A stretch of 64,000 bases of DNA, taken from PALSA-1353 sp050012375. Its GTDB lineage: Bacteria > Planctomycetota > Phycisphaerae > Tepidisphaerales > Tepidisphaeraceae. Under the pieces are notes generated by a model that saw only the letters and a list, made by a program, of their open reading frames with translations, was not told where the DNA came from and made no database searches. Positions 60,535 through 64,000 of the stretch are shown here, one piece after another. The stretch's first letter is position 1; each line of letters begins with the position of its first letter. The translations under genes were made by a program, and so were the position numbers. Where the stretch lies: positions 1 to 64,000 of the forward strand of contig JBEKHH010000003.1 in the NCBI GenBank assembly GCA_050012375.1, written 5' to 3'.

Positions 60535-60726
60535 ATGGCAGGCAGGTTTTCTGGCTCGTGATATCCGGCAGCAGTCTTCCCGGCGCCGCCTTTGTCTCGG
60601 GGGCGCCAGTGACTTGATGAATGTGCCGATCGGGCTAGCCCGCCAAGGGCTTTCGCACCCGCAAACGATCACTTACAGCGGCGCGTCCGCGGCGGATTTT
60701 CACCGCCTTCCCTGACGCCTGCGCGG
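60535..60726 (-). promoter_or_regulatory. Cobalamin (AdoCbl) riboswitch
   Basis: The minus strand shows the conserved parts in order: GGGAAGGCGGTGAAAATCCG (60711-60692), GCCGCTGTAAGTGA (60682-60669) and the B12 box GAGCCAGAAAACCTGCC (60557-60541). Flanking GCAGGC and GCCTGC can pair as P1. The leader continues about 150 bases to the ATG at 60382, with room for an expression platform. High B12 would be expected to shut off the PEP-CTERM and prepilin-like genes. Confidence 0.9.
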
Positions 60727-60877
60727 ACAACAAATCAAAATTCGCTTCCGATGTCAACGCAAAAATAAAATGGAAATTGCAGCGACGCAAACAGCGCCGG
60801 GCGGTCGCAATCCAAACCGCGCCGCCTTCGCCGCGCCCACGCTTTCGCATTCGGATTGATGTCGTAAACGAAGAGGG

Positions 60878-62635
60878 CTATTGCGCGGATCCGGGAGCCG
60901 GCGCGTGTTGAGGAGCGCCCGAATTCGCCGCCGTCGCCAGCAGCCGGAAGGATGGATCGATCTGAGCCTCCGCCTCCTGGGCCGCGTGAATGTGATTTGC
61001 CGCACCCTCGGAGTCGCCGATCATCTGCGCAAACTGCGCCCAGTCGCGATCGGCTTGGGCCTGCCCGGTGAGCGCCACGTTGCGCCGCCCATCGGCCGCC
61101 GGGCCCGAATCGGTCGCCCCGGATTGCGGATCGTACTTCTGCACCGCGCTGTCGTACGCCTTGTTGACGTCATCCGATTCCTGCTTGAGCTGATCGGGAT
61201 CCGCTTTGACGATGTCCCCGAACGGCTGGGGCATGGGCATGCCGGTCCTTTGCGGATCCAACAGCGTCGTCAGGCCGACAACCTTGATCGGCGTTGATGC
61301 GGCAACGACGAGACTGTTGAAATGGGCGACGGCTTCTGCGGGGTTCACTTCATATCCGTCGAACATCCGGGCGATCATCAAGTCGATGCGCGTCTTGGCG
61401 GCCGCCACCGAGGCTCGGGTTTGCAGCGCCGAAGCCAGTTGCAGATTGAAATACGCCGGATGCAACGTCTCTTGGGCTTGCCGCCAAATCACCGCATCCG
61501 GATCGTCCTGCTTTTCCCGCAAATCCGTCATCCATTGGGCGCGAAGCTGACCGCACTGGTTGAACGCGTCGGTCAATTGGGGGATCACGGCGTTCAAATC
61601 GTTGTCGATCTTCTCGCGGACGGCGGCGGCCTTCTGCAAGCGCGAGGCCAATTGCTGAGCGAGCCTCCACATTGTCACCGGGCCGGTCTCCTCCGCCGCG
61701 GCGCCGATCAGTGCCTGCTGAACCTTTTGCTGGCCCTGGATCTGGTCGGCAATGCTTGTCCATCGCGTCTGCTCCGCCTGCACCTGCGCGTCCAGAGTCC
61801 TGATCGCCTCTTCCAATGACGCCTTCTGGTCCTGGGCCTGATCGAGACTCGCCTGCATCCGCCCCAGTTCGACCTTCATGACATCGGCCTTGGAATCGGC
61901 CAGCGCCGCGTCGCGCCGGTCTTGGGCCGCCTGGGTGCTGTCGTTGACCTGTTGTTCGCCGGATTCTCCCTCGGCCTTGCGCAAAAACGCCTCCGCCTCG
62001 TCGCCCTTGGCGGCGCTGAGCTTTCGCGCCGCCTCCGTGTCGGCCTGATTGTGCTGAATCTCGCTCGTGAGCGCCGCGATCTTCTCGGATAGGGCGGCGA
62101 GCGTCGGCAACGCCACTTTGGCGTTTCGATTATCCGGCGTCGGATTCGGCATCAGCCACGTCAGTTTGTCCGCCGATCCCTGGATGCCCGCCTGCTGCGA
62201 TTTGAGTTTCTCGACCTGCGACGCGGGGTCGTACGCCTTGAGGGCATCGGCGCTCGCCTGGGCGGCGGCGATCTGCATCGCCAGTTGCTCGATGTCCTCA
62301 ATGGTCCGCGCGGTCGCCAGCTCTTCCTGGCGGAGGTCGGCGACCATCATCGTGATTCGTTCCAGCCGGAGCTGCGCCTGCCGGCTCCTGACCAGGACCC
62401 GCATCTGACTGGAAAGATTTTGAAAGTTGCTTGCCAGATCGTCGTAGCTCTTCTGGACCCTGATCAGGTCATCCATGTTTTGCGCTTTGGCCCGCTCCTG
62501 GTCCGCCGTTTCGACCGCTTTCTGGGCCGCATGATCGGCCTGCTGCTCGCTCGTTTCGCAGCCATTCAGCAATGAAAACCCGATCAACGCCAACGCCAAT
62601 GAAAGTGCAGTGATGCCCGCGGACGACTTACGCAT
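60878..62635 (-). CDS. Large coiled-coil lipoprotein
   Basis: A 585-residue lipoprotein. The signal MRKSSAGITALSLALALIGF ends in a lipobox SLLNGC. Almost all the rest is long alpha-helical coiled coil (DLRQEELATARTIEDIEQLA, ELGRMQASLDQAQDQKASLE), with a short Pro/Gly break near the C-terminus (QRTGMPMPQPFGD). No enzyme motif. GGGAGAACC lies before the ATG at 62635; the frame stays open eight codons further upstream. Probably an outer or inner membrane scaffold. Confidence 0.8.
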   Translation of the reverse strand: MRKSSAGITALSLALALIGFSLLNGCETSEQQADHAAQKAVETADQERAKAQNMDDLIRVQKSYDDLASNFQNLSSQMRVLVRSRQAQLRLERITMMVADLRQEELATARTIEDIEQLAMQIAAAQASADALKAYDPASQVEKLKSQQAGIQGSADKLTWLMPNPTPDNRNAKVALPTLAALSEKIAALTSEIQHNQADTEAARKLSAAKGDEAEAFLRKAEGESGEQQVNDSTQAAQDRRDAALADSKADVMKVELGRMQASLDQAQDQKASLEEAIRTLDAQVQAEQTRWTSIADQIQGQQKVQQALIGAAAEETGPVTMWRLAQQLASRLQKAAAVREKIDNDLNAVIPQLTDAFNQCGQLRAQWMTDLREKQDDPDAVIWRQAQETLHPAYFNLQLASALQTRASVAAAKTRIDLMIARMFDGYEVNPAEAVAHFNSLVVAASTPIKVVGLTTLLDPQRTGMPMPQPFGDIVKADPDQLKQESDDVNKAYDSAVQKYDPQSGATDSGPAADGRRNVALTGQAQADRDWAQFAQMIGDSEGAANHIHAAQEAEAQIDPSFRLLATAANSGAPQHAPAPGSAQ

Positions 62636-62819
62636 GGAACGGTTCTCCCAGAGGATCAAGTTCGTGATTGTCCCTGTCCCGCCAATTCAAGTCAACTTTA
62701 TCCCAGCCCTGGACGGCAGCCGATTTCTAACATTCCGCCAATCGCCGTGTCTGCATTAAAATGGATAAACTGTCATGCCAATGCGACTCTGCCCAACATC
62801 CAATTGGAGGTTTTTCGCG

Positions 62820-64000
62820 ATGCTTTTCACCTCTCGGCGAATTCTTGCGGCGACGGCGATCCTCTGGGGTCTGATACCCGCGCTTTTATTGGCCGTCGAT
62901 GCGCCCCAGCCCTCGCGCTGGCCCATGCACGCCACCGCCAGCGATGGAAGCGACGTCACGATCTTCCAGCCTCAACTGGATAGTTTTGAGGGCGACACGC
63001 TCACCAGCCACGCCGCCGTCGCCGTAGTTCCCGCCAATCAGCAGGAGCCTGTCTATGGCGCCATCTGGCTTCAAAGCCGGATTGAAACCGACCGCGTCGC
63101 GCGGACGGTCCACATCGTGGATGTGAATGTCACCAAGGTCCTCTTCCCCGCTCCCAGCTCGGTCTCGGCGCAACCCCTTTCCGATGCCGTCCGCCAGGCG
63201 ATCCTGTCACACGCAATCGTGATCTCGCTGGACCATCTCCTGGTTTCTGTCGAAGGGATTAGAAAGGAGCAGGAGGCGGCGGCTGATTTGCAGGTCGCGC
63301 CGCCGGCCATCATTTTCCGCGATCATCCCGCCGTGAAGCTGCAATACGACGGCACACCGAAAATGGTCCAGGCGTCGGATGGGAGCCTGATGCGCGCGGT
63401 CAACACGCCGTTCTTTGTCGCTCTTGATCCCTCATCGCGCACGTATTACCTCAGAGGCGCCGGGCATTGGTTTGCGGCCCCCGACCCGATGGGCCTGTTC
63501 CAATATTCAGCGCAGGCGCCTCCAGCCATTTCCCAGCTTGCCGGGCAGATCGGTTATGCCGATCCACAGCAACCCGTATCGGACGACGTCGCCTCGCGCG
63601 TTGAAATCGTCACTGCCACCGACCCGACCGAGTTGATCTGGAGCGACGGCCAGCCTCAGATGTCCACAATCCCCGGCACCGGACTGCTGTATTGGGCGAA
63701 CACCGATTCGGATGTCTTTTTGCAGATCAGCACGCAGCAGACGTTCGTGCTTCTCTCGGGACGATGGTTCACGGGCCACGGCACGGCAGGTCCATGGACG
63801 TATGTTGCGGCGAATCAATTGCCGGCCGATTTTGCCAGGATTCCGCCCGACAGCCCGAAGGCGAACGTGCTGGCCCAGGTCGCCGGCACGCAGGCCGCGC
63901 AAGATGCGGTTGCCGACACGTACATCCCGCAGACTGCCGCGGTGGATGTCAATAATTTCCAGCAGCCGACGGTCACCTACGACGGCAATCCCGATTTTGA
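62820..64000 (+). CDS. Secreted protein with repeated surface segments, cut off by the window end
   Basis: The open frame starts at ATG 62820 (GGAGG eleven bases before) and continues without a stop to 64000, 393 codons. A signal (ILAATAILWGLIPALLLAVD) precedes DVTIFQPQLDSFEGDTLTSH, EPVYGAIWLQSRIETDRVAR, SGRWFTGHGTAGPWTYVAAN and LPADFARIPPDSPKANVLAQ. This resembles a widespread family of exported hypothetical proteins sometimes named carbohydrate-binding family V/XII. Two short repeat-like blocks (YYLRGAGHWFAAPDPMG and FVLLSGRWFTGHGTAGP) suggest blade-like units. The end is not in the window. Confidence 0.82.
   Translation, partial: MLFTSRRILAATAILWGLIPALLLAVDAPQPSRWPMHATASDGSDVTIFQPQLDSFEGDTLTSHAAVAVVPANQQEPVYGAIWLQSRIETDRVARTVHIVDVNVTKVLFPAPSSVSAQPLSDAVRQAILSHAIVISLDHLLVSVEGIRKEQEAAADLQVAPPAIIFRDHPAVKLQYDGTPKMVQASDGSLMRAVNTPFFVALDPSSRTYYLRGAGHWFAAPDPMGLFQYSAQAPPAISQLAGQIGYADPQQPVSDDVASRVEIVTATDPTELIWSDGQPQMSTIPGTGLLYWANTDSDVFLQISTQQTFVLLSGRWFTGHGTAGPWTYVAANQLPADFARIPPDSPKANVLAQVAGTQAAQDAVADTYIPQTAAVDVNNFQQPTVTYDGNPDF

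Overview
The window looks like the chromosome of a planctomycete, most likely of the Phycisphaerae type. The evidence is: several secreted proteins ending in dockerin-like repeats plus a PEP-CTERM anchor; a 1176-residue surface protein with the planctomycete N-terminal signature LEALESRLLLSA; an H-x9-DG type prepilin-like protein; the zinc ribbon CGKCGYSLKGL common in Phycisphaerae; and sigma factors coupled to Ser/Thr kinases or fused to membrane domains. Base composition is GC-rich throughout except for one gene (47364-48254).

Positions 1 to about 21.5 kb are an accessory region built from successive insertions. Two tRNA-Arg-like 3' fragments (473-553 and 784-825) precede a tyrosine integrase (982-2205) with an excisionase-like partner (3060-3284). 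An IS66 tail is fused in frame to a resident gene (3695-4579). A three-gene planctomycete cassette of unknown function follows (4919-6871). Next is a short-Argonaute defence locus of the SIR2-APAZ/pAgo (SPARSA) type that seems to have suffered an internal deletion (7113-9150). An apparently complete ISKra4-like element with a classic A AAA AAG frameshift site (9459-10879) sits between two broken genes. After an IS1-type remnant come the large surface protein (11738-15268), a DinB-fold protein, and two PEP-CTERM proteins separated by decayed HTH and IS66 tails.

From 21.6 to 28.3 kb there is a six-gene, minus-strand signalling operon. It encodes a coiled-coil membrane protein, a small protein, a TPR/FHA-like protein, a membrane Ser/Thr kinase, a small membrane protein and an ECF sigma factor. 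The last four genes are joined by ATGA overlaps or a 4-base gap. It reads as one envelope-to-transcription signalling unit.

From 28.6 to 46.3 kb the genes are mostly housekeeping and metabolic: cupin and aldo/keto reductase; a DNA methyltransferase and an RlmJ-like protein; TruB; an ECF sigma factor fused to a multi-pass membrane domain; an N-acylglucosamine/cellobiose 2-epimerase-like protein followed by a GH94 cellobiose phosphorylase; an L-fucose-type oxidation trio; and a PilZ protein with a repetitive linker.

From 46.5 to 64 kb lie an IS200/RAYT-like transposase with a duplicated head, groES-groEL, a response regulator, a PEP-CTERM serine protease, cinA with the MoxR-DUF58-transglutaminase set, a lipoprotein, and an incomplete secreted protein at the edge. 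A cobalamin riboswitch (about 60535-60726, minus strand) lies upstream of a PEP-CTERM surface protein and a prepilin-like gene. The strongest leads are the truncated SPARSA locus, the B12-riboswitch surface operon, the six-gene kinase/FHA/sigma operon and the layered tRNA-tail insertion site.
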